Assembly: GCA_020722285.1 (NCBI GenBank)
Contig: DYLC01000006.1
Span: 1-33,854, forward strand
Length of the DNA: 33,854 nucleotides
From: Desulfobulbus propionicus
GTDB taxonomy: Bacteria; Desulfobacterota; Dissulfuribacteria; Dissulfuribacterales; DYLC01
Reading direction: 5' to 3'
This document shows positions 20,691-30,113 of the stretch, one piece after another. Position numbers and translations under genes: made by a program. Numbering within the stretch: position 1 is the stretch's first letter; each line of letters opens with the position of its first letter. Under the pieces are notes generated by a model. It did not search any database. It worked only from the letters and a program-made list of their open reading frames with translations, and was not told the origin of the DNA.

Positions 20691-20966
20691 ATGGCAGGCG
20701 TAAAAGAGGAGCTGTCTCTGCTTTTGAGGGGACTTAGCACAGCTACCACAATATCATTATCTGTGGTATTTTCTGTGTTTGCAGGGGTTTTAACAGGTTA
20801 TTACTTAGACAATCATGTGTTTAAGGGATCTACCACCCCGTGGCTTACAATGCTGTTTTTGTGTTTTGGAATAGGCGGTGGGATTAAAAACTTCATTATC
20901 CTCAGCAGGCGATTTAAGGATGATGAGGATAAAAAGGGCAAGGGAGAGGGAAAAGTAGGTGACTGA
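20691..20966 (+). CDS. atpZ: AtpZ/AtpI-family F0 assembly protein
   Basis: 91 aa two-TM protein: TTISLSVVFSVFAGVLTGYYLDNHVF...PWLTMLFLCFGIGGGIKNF; directly before AtpI and AtpB. Confidence 0.8.
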   Translation: MAGVKEELSLLLRGLSTATTISLSVVFSVFAGVLTGYYLDNHVFKGSTTPWLTMLFLCFGIGGGIKNFIILSRRFKDDEDKKGKGEGKVGD

Positions 20967-21381
20967 GGGGATAAAAAATCTGATAGCAGGCCATTTTGAT
21001 GATGGTTTTGTGTGCCATTTCCTGATATTCAACTGGTTGACAGGTGTAGTCTTGATAGCAATCCTTTCATTTTTTACTTCCGAACAAATAATCGTTGGAA
21101 CAGCCATAGGCTTTGCCATAGCCAGTCTGAATAGCGCAGGCCTTCATAAGGACTGTCTGAGGGTTATGAGATATAGCTCGGTTTATGTATATTATGGCGG
21201 GCTTGCAGTCAGGATAGGTTTGATAGCCTTGGTTGTCACTGTGGCGCTTTTATACCTCAAATCCTATGTCTCTCCCATAGGTTTGTTCATTGGCCTGTCA
21301 GTGCCTGTGATCAATTTTTATCTTCTTACCCTTTTAGTGGTGATAACAACTTTTAGATATAAGTATAAGGAGGCGTGTTAA
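20959..21381 (+). CDS. atpI: ATP synthase subunit I-like protein
   Basis: 140 aa four-TM protein between atpZ and atpB. Confidence 0.75.
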   Translation: MTEGIKNLIAGHFDDGFVCHFLIFNWLTGVVLIAILSFFTSEQIIVGTAIGFAIASLNSAGLHKDCLRVMRYSSVYVYYGGLAVRIGLIALVVTVALLYLKSYVSPIGLFIGLSVPVINFYLLTLLVVITTFRYKYKEAC

Positions 21382-21383
21382 CA

Positions 21384-22100
21384 ATGGAACATCCACTACT
21401 ATTTTTGTCTCTTCTGTTTGATGCAGTAGGGCTTCCTGCCCACGGCGGAACAAGTCCGCTGGAGATGATTCTTTCTCCTGCCATGCAGCACAGTTTTTTT
21501 GCCATGATCATCTGTTTGATCCTTGCAAAAATGGCCACAAGCAAGATGGAAATGATTCCAAAGGGGCTTCAGAATGTAATGGAGGCTTTTGTGGGCGGGC
21601 TTGAGGATTTTATCACAGAGCAGACACATGACAGGACAAAGACCAGAATTATTTTTCCTGTGGTTGCAACCTTTGGATTATACATCCTCATTGCAAACTA
21701 TATGGGGCTTATCCCAGGGCTTATGTCACCAACGGCTGACCTGCACATTACGCTCGGCTGTACTGCTATCTCTATCGTGATGTATCATGCGCTTGGCATA
21801 CGTTTTCATGGTGTTAAATATCTCAAGCACTTCATGGGGCCTGTGCCTGCGATGGCTCCTGTTGTGTTTCCCATTGAGATATTCAGCCATATCGGACGTC
21901 TGCTCTCTCTGGCAATTCGACTTTTTGGCAACATGGTTTCCAAGGAGATCCTGCTTGGTCTGTTTTTCATGCTTGCAGGTCCATATCTTGCCCCGCTTCC
22001 GATTATGTTCCTCGGTGTGCTGGTATGTCTGATACAGGCGTTTATTTTTATGATGCTCTCTACAGTCTATTCCGTAGAGGCTATGTCAGAGGAACATTAG
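21384..22100 (+). CDS. atpB: F0F1 ATP synthase subunit a
   Basis: IFSHIGRLLSLAIRLFGNMVSKEILLGLFF and QAFIFMMLSTVYSVEA; ATG at 21384 preferred over the track's 21375. Confidence 0.96.
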   Translation: MEHPLLFLSLLFDAVGLPAHGGTSPLEMILSPAMQHSFFAMIICLILAKMATSKMEMIPKGLQNVMEAFVGGLEDFITEQTHDRTKTRIIFPVVATFGLYILIANYMGLIPGLMSPTADLHITLGCTAISIVMYHALGIRFHGVKYLKHFMGPVPAMAPVVFPIEIFSHIGRLLSLAIRLFGNMVSKEILLGLFFMLAGPYLAPLPIMFLGVLVCLIQAFIFMMLSTVYSVEAMSEEH

Positions 22101-22180
22101 TAAAGCAGCAGTCAGGATTTTATAGATTACAATGGTTTGAAGAAGGCCAAAAAATATATCAAATTAAGGAGGTAGTACAA

Positions 22181-22555
22181 ATGAAGAAAGTGTCAGTGGT
22201 TTCGGTTTTGTCCTTGCTGATGCTCGTTGGCTTTGCGGCCATGGCATTCGCAGGCGATGGTGATGTAGTGGATAAGGGTGGCCATGTCAGTATAGTTATG
22301 GTTGCAGCGCTTATTGCAGCAGGTTTTGGAGTAGGTATTGCTGCAGCTGGTTGCGGTGTTGGTATGGGGCATTGCGCACGTGGTTGTCTTGAGGGTTCTG
22401 CCCGTAACCCTGAGCTTGCCGGAAAGCTCACAGTTACCATGTTTATCGGTCTGGCTCTTATCGAGTCTCTGACTATTTACGCCCTTGTTATCGCCCTTAT
22501 CGCCCTTTACGCTAACCCGCTTCTGCCACAGCTTACGAAGATATTCGGGCTGTAA
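22181..22555 (+). CDS. atpE: F0F1 ATP synthase subunit c
   Basis: ATG after AAGGAGG RBS; two-helix proteolipid ...EGSARNPELAGKLTVTMFIGLALIESLTIYALVIALIALYANP with N-terminal signal-like segment. Track start 22025 overlaps atpB and is too long. Confidence 0.95.
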   Translation: MKKVSVVSVLSLLMLVGFAAMAFAGDGDVVDKGGHVSIVMVAALIAAGFGVGIAAAGCGVGMGHCARGCLEGSARNPELAGKLTVTMFIGLALIESLTIYALVIALIALYANPLLPQLTKIFGL

Positions 22556-22596
22556 TAGCTGATTAGATTAAGCGTTAACGGTTAATAGCAGATCGA

Positions 22597-22626
22597 AGCC
22601 GCATGGGAAACCATGCGGCTTTTTTT
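22597..22626 (+). terminator. Rho-independent terminator after atpE
   Basis: AGCCGCATGG-GAAA-CCATGCGGCT perfect 10-bp stem followed by TTTTTT. Confidence 0.95.
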
Positions 22627-22664
22627 GTTGACAACAGCTCAAATCCTTTCATACTAAAAAAGAT

Positions 22665-24038
22665 ATGTGCACCTCATCCAAATACAACAACCTTCTGAGA
22701 GCGGATAGACAACACCTTTGGCATCCATACACCCAGATGAAGGATTTCGAGCAAAGGGATCCTCTTTTTATTGTTTCTGCCAAAGGCCCCTTTCTCTATG
22801 ACCACGAAGGAAGATGCTACTATGACTCCATATCATCCTGGTGGTCAAATCTTCATGGGCACTGCCACCCCAAGATAATTGAGGCAATTACAAGGCAATC
22901 CAGCAAACTCGATCATGTCCACTTTGCGGCCACTACGCATGAGCCAGGCATAGAGCTTGCTCAACAGCTTGTCAGCCTTGCCCCATCCAGCCTGAGCAGG
23001 GTGTTTTATTCAGACAATGGCTCAACTGCCTGTGAAGTTGCTATGAAGATGTCTTTTCAATATTGGTTGCAGACAGAAGGGGAACGTGATGCAAAAAAAC
23101 GTCATATTTTTATATCGCTGGATCGCGGCTATCATGGTGATACCTTCGGAGCTATGAGCGTAAGCGGAACATCGTGGTATCACAGTAGTTTTTCCCCTTT
23201 TTTGTTTGAATCGTTCAGGATTCCATCTCCATACTGCTATAGATGTCCGTATAACAGTAATATTGAAAGATGCGGCATAGAATGCCTCATGCCTCTTGGA
23301 AAAATCCTGAATGAAAAGGCTGACGAAATTTCTGGAGTGATCGTGGAGCCCATGCTTCAGGGGGCAGGAGGAATGATTGTGCACCCCCGGGGTTATATTG
23401 AAAAACTTGCCTCTATGGTGAAAACAGCAGGAGTGCATCTGATTTTTGACGAGGTCGCTACAGGTTTTGGCAGGACAGGAAAGATGTTTGCGCTTGAACA
23501 TTCTGGCGTAACACCTGATTTTTTGTGTCTTTCCAAAGGGCTCACCAATGGCACAATGCCCCTTGCAGTGACCATGACCACAGAAGATATTTACATGGCG
23601 TTTTATGATGATTTTCACAAAGGGAAGACCTTTTTCCATGGGCATACCTACACGGGAAATCCCCTTGCCTGCGCTGTCGCCGTTGCTTCACTTAAAATTT
23701 TTGAAGAAGAGGCTGTGCTTGAGAGGATCAAGCCAGCGATAGCGCAACTGCAACAGGGTAAGGACAATTTTAATGAGATAGATGCCGTGGGCGACGTGAG
23801 GGGGATTGGCATGGTGGCTGCCTTTGAACTAGTGCAGAACAGAGGAAGCAGGGAGCCATTTTCATCGGAAAAAAGGCTTGGCTGGCAGATATACCTTGAG
23901 GGTCTGGAAAAAGGACTTATTTTAAGGCCGCTTGGCGATGTGATCTATCTGTTGCTGCCTCTTTGCCTTGAAAAAACGGATATAGAGAGACTTTTAGAAA
24001 AAACCTTTGAGGTTATCCAAAAAGTGAGCACAGCATAA
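22665..24038 (+). CDS. bioA: Adenosylmethionine-8-amino-7-oxononanoate aminotransferase
   Basis: LWHPYTQMKDFEQRDPLFIVSAKGPFLYDHEGRCYYDSISSWWSNLHGHCHPKI; LIFDEVATGFGRTGKMFALEHSGVTPDFLCLSKGLTNGTMPLAVT. Confidence 0.97.
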   Translation: MCTSSKYNNLLRADRQHLWHPYTQMKDFEQRDPLFIVSAKGPFLYDHEGRCYYDSISSWWSNLHGHCHPKIIEAITRQSSKLDHVHFAATTHEPGIELAQQLVSLAPSSLSRVFYSDNGSTACEVAMKMSFQYWLQTEGERDAKKRHIFISLDRGYHGDTFGAMSVSGTSWYHSSFSPFLFESFRIPSPYCYRCPYNSNIERCGIECLMPLGKILNEKADEISGVIVEPMLQGAGGMIVHPRGYIEKLASMVKTAGVHLIFDEVATGFGRTGKMFALEHSGVTPDFLCLSKGLTNGTMPLAVTMTTEDIYMAFYDDFHKGKTFFHGHTYTGNPLACAVAVASLKIFEEEAVLERIKPAIAQLQQGKDNFNEIDAVGDVRGIGMVAAFELVQNRGSREPFSSEKRLGWQIYLEGLEKGLILRPLGDVIYLLLPLCLEKTDIERLLEKTFEVIQKVSTA

Positions 24039-24053
24039 TTTATAAGGTGCTGC

Positions 24054-24210
24054 TAAAACTTGATGACCTCACAAAAAGTTGCCAACTGCCCAACTACTGC
24101 TATATTGTGCTGTATCCTTCGTCTTTGCGGCGTACAGGAAGTACGCTGCATTTCTTAGGCCTCAGGATTTGAGCGTTTTGTATTAGAAGATTTGTAACTA
24201 TCCAGTATAA
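24054..24210. repeat. MITE-like intergenic repeat, copy 2 (right end diverged)
   Basis: Core 24080-24152 matches copy 1 core (14682-14754) with a handful of differences; located just upstream of recB. Confidence 0.75.
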
Positions 24211-24253
24211 TGCCGAAAACGAACGAAAACCACCGTACTGTAACTATTCAGCT

Positions 24254-27200
24254 ATGCCCCAGGTTATGAATGCACTGAATTTACTTGAAGCGCCGCTGGA
24301 ATCCATCAATCTGATTGAAGCCAGCGCTGGAACAGGTAAAACATATACGATTTCCAACCTTTATCTCAGATTTATTCTGGAAAAAGGTCTGAGCGTGCAT
24401 GAGATTCTGGTGGTGACATTTACTGAAGCAGCCACCAAGGAACTTCGGGAGCGGTTGTGGACAATTCTTGATAAGGCTTATTGTTTGCTCTGCTCACAAG
24501 AACTTGACACAGCGTTAACCGGAGAAGGGCATATCAAGGCAATACTTCGCAATTTTTGTTCTTCAAATAAAGGCGGGATTGAGGCAGCTAAAAAACGCCT
24601 GCGACTGGCGGTTGTCAGTTTTGATGAGGCCGCCATCTTTACGATTCATGGATTCTGCCAACGAATGTTGAATGAAAACGCATTCGAGAGCAATCTTCCT
24701 TTTGATCTTGAACTGATTACGCAGGACTCGGATATGCTTCAACAGGTTGTCAATGATTTCTGGCGCAGGCTTGTGTTGAGAGAAGACCTGTATGTCCAGA
24801 CATTGCTTGCCAATGGCCTTTTATCTCTGGAAGACCTTTCATCGTTTGCAAAATCCATCACGAAAAAAGCGGATATCCGCCTGTCTGATGACTCAGACAG
24901 GGCTGTGGCAGTCAACGGTAATGCCCTTGCCGAGAAGTTGAAAGAGTGTTGGTTTTCCAATAAAGAACAAATAGTTGCAATTCTTAAAGACACTAAGAAC
25001 AATAAGCTTACCCGTAGCCAAGACAAGTATGCAATAGTTATAGTTGATCAGGACGTGCTGTGCTTTGATCGCATGACTGATAATTTTTTTCCGGCTGAGA
25101 AGATAAGAAAGTATGCGCAAACTACTCTTAATGATGCTGTCACACCTGCGCAAAAGGCCAAGGGCGTGTTGGCGATGTCTCATGATTTTTTTACCCTGTG
25201 TGATGAGTTTACAGGGATGCTTGATGATAAGCTTCTGGAGATAAAGCATGAGTTTTTTAGATATATCAAACAGGAGTTTCGTGCGCGCAAGCTTCAGCTT
25301 AATGTGCAGAGTTTTGATGACATCCTGCACAATCTCCGGCAGGCTTTGAGGGATGACAGGCATGGCAGCTTTCATAACTTGATTCGTTCCAGGTTCAGGG
25401 CAGTCATGATTGATGAGTTTCAGGATACGGATCCTGTGCAGTACGAGATTTTTCAAAGGGTTTTCATGCAGGATGGCCATAGGCATACTGTATTTCTCAT
25501 AGGCGACCCCAAACAATCTATCTATAAATTCCGTGGTGCTGATATTTTTGCCTATTTGAAGGCCAAGAAGCTTGTGGATACCTGCTGGACACTTTCCACT
25601 AATTTCCGTTCCGAGGCGGTTATGATAGATGCAGTGAATCATCTGTTCATTCAGCAGAGTGAAGCCAATGTATCCGCCCTTAATCCATTTCTCGAAGCTG
25701 ATATTCCCTATCTGTCTGTCAAGGCCGGAGGCGTTGCGGAAAAAAAAGGACGTCTGTTGGCAGAAGGTGCAGTTTCAGGGGCTGGACTGGAGGTTATTTA
25801 TCTTGAAAAATCAGATACTGCTTTTAATGCTGAAAGTGCCCGACGCGCTTCGGTTCAGGCGACTGCCTGCAAAATTCTGGAGTTGGTGAATCTTGGGCAG
25901 CAAGGCAGGATCAGATTTGTTTCAGATGAAGGTGCAATCAAACCCCTGCAACCATCAGACATTACAGTGCTGGTTCGCACACATGATGAGGCGTTGAGCA
26001 TTCAGAATGCCCTGCAGGATTTTGGCGTTCCAGGGGTGCTTCAAAGCACAGGCAACATCTTTGAATCTGAGGAGGCTGAACATTTTTTTTATTTTATGGC
26101 GGCAGTGGCAGAGCCTGGCGAGCATTCGCTTCGTCCATTTCTGCTGACTCCTTTTGTGAATAAAACCCTGGCTGAACTCAGGGATATTTCAGATGATAAG
26201 TTGCAGGATTGGCATCAGTTAATGATAGAGCTTCAGGGTCTGTGGAAACGCGAGGGATTCATGAGCATGTTCAGCAGGTTTATGTTCCGTGAAAAGATAC
26301 GAGAGCGCATCCTGGCAATGAAGGGCGGAGAGCGCATCATTACCAATATGCTGCATCTGGCAGAGCTTGTTCACAGGCAAAGCGCTGAATGCAGGCATGG
26401 GATGGATGGGCTGTTGAGCTGGCTCAATAAAATGATCACAGAGCCTGAGACAAGACCTGAACATGAGATTTATCTGGAGCGGGATGCTGATGCTGTCCAT
26501 ATCCTTACTGTTCATGCAAGCAAGGGGCTTGAGTTCAATGTCGTATTCTGTCCGTTTGAATGGAACAGACATTACGATCCATGGTGGCTCAAGGGCGCCA
26601 GTTCCATAGAATATTACAATCGCACGAAAGAAAGGTGGGAGCTGGATATTCAAAAAAATGGAGATGATTGGGTTAAGCATAAACAGAGCGTGTGGCGCGA
26701 GGAGCTGGCTGAAAATCTCAGACTGCTGTATGTCGCTGTTACCAGGGCCAGAAACAAATGCTATCTTGTAACCGGAGATATAAGGGACTGCCAGTTGTCT
26801 GCGCTCAATTACCTTCTTTGCGGCAAAAAGTTTTCTGATGTGGCAGTCTATTTGTCTGCCATGAAACCTGAAGGCAATGGTTCAACCGAGTTAGCGAAAC
26901 AACAGCTTGATGAGATGAAAAAAGGCCTTGAAGTCCTGACTGCTTCATCCAATGGTTTGATTTACATGCAAAAGATTGCAGAGCCTCAACAGAGACTTTC
27001 TGTCAATGGAAAATATGTCCAGAGGCCGGCCAGCAGAATGGAGCTTAGGCCTGCTTCTTTTGCCGCTGTCATTGAAACAGACTGGGGGGTTGGCAGTTTT
27101 TCATGGCTTGTAAGAGAGGTCAGTCATGGCCACAAACAAGCGGAACCTGTTAAAGTACATGAAGGTGCTGAAGAGGATTTAATAGCCACGCCTAATACAG

Positions 27201-27970
27201 TTCGGGCAGCTTCAATGACTGTCCCGATTTTGCCTAAAGGCGCCCGTACTGGCTCTGCTGTGCATGAAATATTTGAGGAGGTTGATTTTGTCCTTCAGGA
27301 TGGCTTAAATGACATTGTCAGGGCGAAGCTGAGAAAATATGGGATTGGAAACCAGGGTGATTTTGAAAAGGTTGTATCTCATACAGCGCAACTGGTTGGT
27401 AATACATTGAAAACTCCAATACCCGCTGCTTTGAACCTGACCTTGAACACTGTCAGCAGGCAAAGGCGGTTGACAGAGCTTGAGTTCTTCTACCCTGTCC
27501 GAAACATTACACCTGATTCAGTCGCCGAGGTCTTTCGAACTCATGGAAAGGACATAATCAGCGAAAGATTCGCCAGCCAGATTGGTCGCCTGACCTTTAA
27601 TCTGAAAAAAGGCTTTATGGGTGGGTTTGTTGACCTGATTTTTGAACATGCAGGTCGCTATTACGTCCTTGACTGGAAAACCAACTGGCTCGGGCAAGGC
27701 GGCGATGCCTATTCACAGGCTATAATCAAAGATATCATGCTTGAGTCGTATTATATGCTTCAATATCACCTTTACACTGTGGCTGTACATCTTTATCTCA
27801 GGAAAAAGCTGCCAGGTTACAGATATGATGAGCATTTCGGCGGGGTAATCTACACGTTTGTCCGGGGTATGACGCCGGACAGGCCTGGTCACTCGGTCTT
27901 TTTTGATCGTCCGGATGAAATGCTGATACGTGAGCTTTGTCAGACTCTGGGGACTGATGTATCATCATGA
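24254..27970 (+). CDS. recB: RecB-like UvrD-family helicase/nuclease (exodeoxyribonuclease V beta)
   Basis: Walker A IEASAGTGKTYTISNLYLRFI, VMIDEFQDTDPVQYEIF, LTVHASKGLEFNVVFCPF, C-terminal nuclease motif YVLDWKTNWLG. Confidence 0.95.
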   Translation: MPQVMNALNLLEAPLESINLIEASAGTGKTYTISNLYLRFILEKGLSVHEILVVTFTEAATKELRERLWTILDKAYCLLCSQELDTALTGEGHIKAILRNFCSSNKGGIEAAKKRLRLAVVSFDEAAIFTIHGFCQRMLNENAFESNLPFDLELITQDSDMLQQVVNDFWRRLVLREDLYVQTLLANGLLSLEDLSSFAKSITKKADIRLSDDSDRAVAVNGNALAEKLKECWFSNKEQIVAILKDTKNNKLTRSQDKYAIVIVDQDVLCFDRMTDNFFPAEKIRKYAQTTLNDAVTPAQKAKGVLAMSHDFFTLCDEFTGMLDDKLLEIKHEFFRYIKQEFRARKLQLNVQSFDDILHNLRQALRDDRHGSFHNLIRSRFRAVMIDEFQDTDPVQYEIFQRVFMQDGHRHTVFLIGDPKQSIYKFRGADIFAYLKAKKLVDTCWTLSTNFRSEAVMIDAVNHLFIQQSEANVSALNPFLEADIPYLSVKAGGVAEKKGRLLAEGAVSGAGLEVIYLEKSDTAFNAESARRASVQATACKILELVNLGQQGRIRFVSDEGAIKPLQPSDITVLVRTHDEALSIQNALQDFGVPGVLQSTGNIFESEEAEHFFYFMAAVAEPGEHSLRPFLLTPFVNKTLAELRDISDDKLQDWHQLMIELQGLWKREGFMSMFSRFMFREKIRERILAMKGGERIITNMLHLAELVHRQSAECRHGMDGLLSWLNKMITEPETRPEHEIYLERDADAVHILTVHASKGLEFNVVFCPFEWNRHYDPWWLKGASSIEYYNRTKERWELDIQKNGDDWVKHKQSVWREELAENLRLLYVAVTRARNKCYLVTGDIRDCQLSALNYLLCGKKFSDVAVYLSAMKPEGNGSTELAKQQLDEMKKGLEVLTASSNGLIYMQKIAEPQQRLSVNGKYVQRPASRMELRPASFAAVIETDWGVGSFSWLVREVSHGHKQAEPVKVHEGAEEDLIATPNTVRAASMTVPILPKGARTGSAVHEIFEEVDFVLQDGLNDIVRAKLRKYGIGNQGDFEKVVSHTAQLVGNTLKTPIPAALNLTLNTVSRQRRLTELEFFYPVRNITPDSVAEVFRTHGKDIISERFASQIGRLTFNLKKGFMGGFVDLIFEHAGRYYVLDWKTNWLGQGGDAYSQAIIKDIMLESYYMLQYHLYTVAVHLYLRKKLPGYRYDEHFGGVIYTFVRGMTPDRPGHSVFFDRPDEMLIRELCQTLGTDVSS

Positions 27971-29958
27971 AGAGGATCATGGAGGCGCGACACGCCGACT
28001 TTCGCAATCGCTATGCTGGCCTGGGTTGCTTCAGGGAGATTGATTTTCATTTTGCAGAATTCATATTGAATCGCAGTGACAGCCACGATTCCCACAGCGC
28101 AAGCAGGGAAATGCTCTATCAGGCTGCGCTACTGCTCAGCCATGTCACCGGGCTTCAGAATGCTGCTTTAGACCTTAAATCAGCAGCAGGACAGCCAATA
28201 GAGAGCTTTTCTGGCATTGAGCAGCCATCATTTAAGGCATTGAGCATTTCGCTTGCTGACTATGCGCGATGGTTGAATGTATTGCGTGATGAATACGGGC
28301 GTCTTGTTGGCAGACCTGGGGAGAAAAAGCCCTTGATCCTGGATGACAACGGGCTGCTTTATCTGTACCGGTACTGGGACTACGAACAGCGGGTGGCAGA
28401 TGCTGTGATAAAACGCTGCGATAGTCTGTCGGAGCCTTTGTCAGGGCAGGAGCTGCTTGACAGCCTGTTTCCTGAGGCCGGAGACGGAATCGACTGGCAG
28501 AAAGTTGCTGCGGTTTCAGCGTTTCGCAGCCGTTTCTGCGTAATTTCAGGCGGGCCTGGCACAGGCAAGACCACCACTGTCGCAAGGCTTGTCGCCATGC
28601 TTCTTAATGCAATGCCAGGTTTGGTCATTGATATGGTAGCCCCGACAGGAAAGGCGGCCGATCGTCTGACTAAGTCTGTTCAGGCAGCCAAAACAAGACT
28701 TCATCTCCCTGATGAGCTGAAGAAACTGATGCCTGAGAAGGCGACAACCATCCATCGTTATCTGGGCTATCTTCCGTCAGTCAATACCTTCAGAAAAAAT
28801 GCGAACAACCGCACTGCGTCTGGTCTGCTGATTGTGGACGAGGCGTCCATGGTGTCCCTGCCCTTGTTCGCCTGTCTGCTTGAGGCCATCCCTGACGATT
28901 GCCGCGTGATTCTTCTCGGTGACAAGGATCAGTTGGCGTCTGTGGAAACAGGTTGTGTGTTTGGCAGTCTTGCAACCGCTGAGGTGACGAATCGTTTCAG
29001 CAACGCTTTTGCAAGCGATTACAAAGAGCTGTCTGAACAGATGGGCCTTCCGGTCACTGATTCACCAACGATTTTGACTGACAGGGTCATCAAGCTGGAA
29101 CACAGCTACCGGTTTGGAAGAGGCAGCGGCATTGGTCATCTCAGTTTTTTAGTCAATGAGGCTGAAACTGAGGAAGACGCCTCTGACATCATGACATTTT
29201 TGAAGGAGCGTAAACTGTCCATATCCGTCAGGAAAAAGCTCAGGAAGGCAGGAAGGCCAGAGCCGTCAGTGGACCTGTTTCAGGATATTGAATGGAAGGA
29301 ACTGCCTGAGCCAGGTCATTTAAAGTCAACTCTGAAAAAGATTATCAAGGATAATTTTGCCCATTATCGTGACGAAGTCAGTCGGTTTGAGGCAGGCAAT
29401 GCAAGGGTGGAGGATGTCCTTTCTGCTCTGGACAGTTTTCGCATCCTGTGCGCTGTGAATCAAGGCATTTTTGGCGTGGAAAACCTGAATGTGGTTTGTG
29501 AGGACGAACTTTTTGGCTTGAAAAAGGGCCTGTTCTATTCAGGCCGTCCTGTAATGGTGCTGACAAACGATTACACCCAGCGTCTTTTTAACGGAGATGT
29601 GGGGGTGATCCTGAAAAATGCAGATGGAACGATACGGGCGTATTTTCAGGGTGAAAATGGCAGCGTCCGTTCTTTTTCCACTGTATGTCTTCCAGCTCAT
29701 GAGACTGCCTTTGCCATGACAGTACACAAGAGTCAGGGATCGGAATTTGACAGGGTTCTGATGATCCTGCCTGAGCAGGATCTCAGGATATTAACCAAGG
29801 AAATCATTTACACAGGCATCACCCGCGCAAGGCAGAGCGTGGCAGTCTGGGGCAGTCAGGCCATCATAAAGGCTGCTGTATGCCGTTCTTCCAGCAGGGT
29901 GTCGGGGTTGAAGGCATTGCTGTCAAGGCAATCTGCATCAGAGAGCGCCTCTCAATAG
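27967..29958 (+). CDS. recD: RecD-like helicase (exodeoxyribonuclease V alpha)
   Basis: ISGGPGTGKTTTVARLVAMLL, LLIVDEASMVSLPLF, FAMTVHKSQGSEFDRVLMILP; overlaps recB by 4 nt. Confidence 0.95.
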   Translation: MKRIMEARHADFRNRYAGLGCFREIDFHFAEFILNRSDSHDSHSASREMLYQAALLLSHVTGLQNAALDLKSAAGQPIESFSGIEQPSFKALSISLADYARWLNVLRDEYGRLVGRPGEKKPLILDDNGLLYLYRYWDYEQRVADAVIKRCDSLSEPLSGQELLDSLFPEAGDGIDWQKVAAVSAFRSRFCVISGGPGTGKTTTVARLVAMLLNAMPGLVIDMVAPTGKAADRLTKSVQAAKTRLHLPDELKKLMPEKATTIHRYLGYLPSVNTFRKNANNRTASGLLIVDEASMVSLPLFACLLEAIPDDCRVILLGDKDQLASVETGCVFGSLATAEVTNRFSNAFASDYKELSEQMGLPVTDSPTILTDRVIKLEHSYRFGRGSGIGHLSFLVNEAETEEDASDIMTFLKERKLSISVRKKLRKAGRPEPSVDLFQDIEWKELPEPGHLKSTLKKIIKDNFAHYRDEVSRFEAGNARVEDVLSALDSFRILCAVNQGIFGVENLNVVCEDELFGLKKGLFYSGRPVMVLTNDYTQRLFNGDVGVILKNADGTIRAYFQGENGSVRSFSTVCLPAHETAFAMTVHKSQGSEFDRVLMILPEQDLRILTKEIIYTGITRARQSVAVWGSQAIIKAAVCRSSSRVSGLKALLSRQSASESASQ

Positions 29959-30113
29959 GGAGGTTCCAAAAATTGCCCTTTTGCTCGCAAGCATTAGCTT
30001 TCCGTAACTATCCATAGCTATTAATAAGGAAATATTATGTTTTATCAACACGACAAGGCAGTCCCAACGACAACCTCTGGGCATGTGGCATTTTCGTGCT
30101 TCATGGTGATAAT

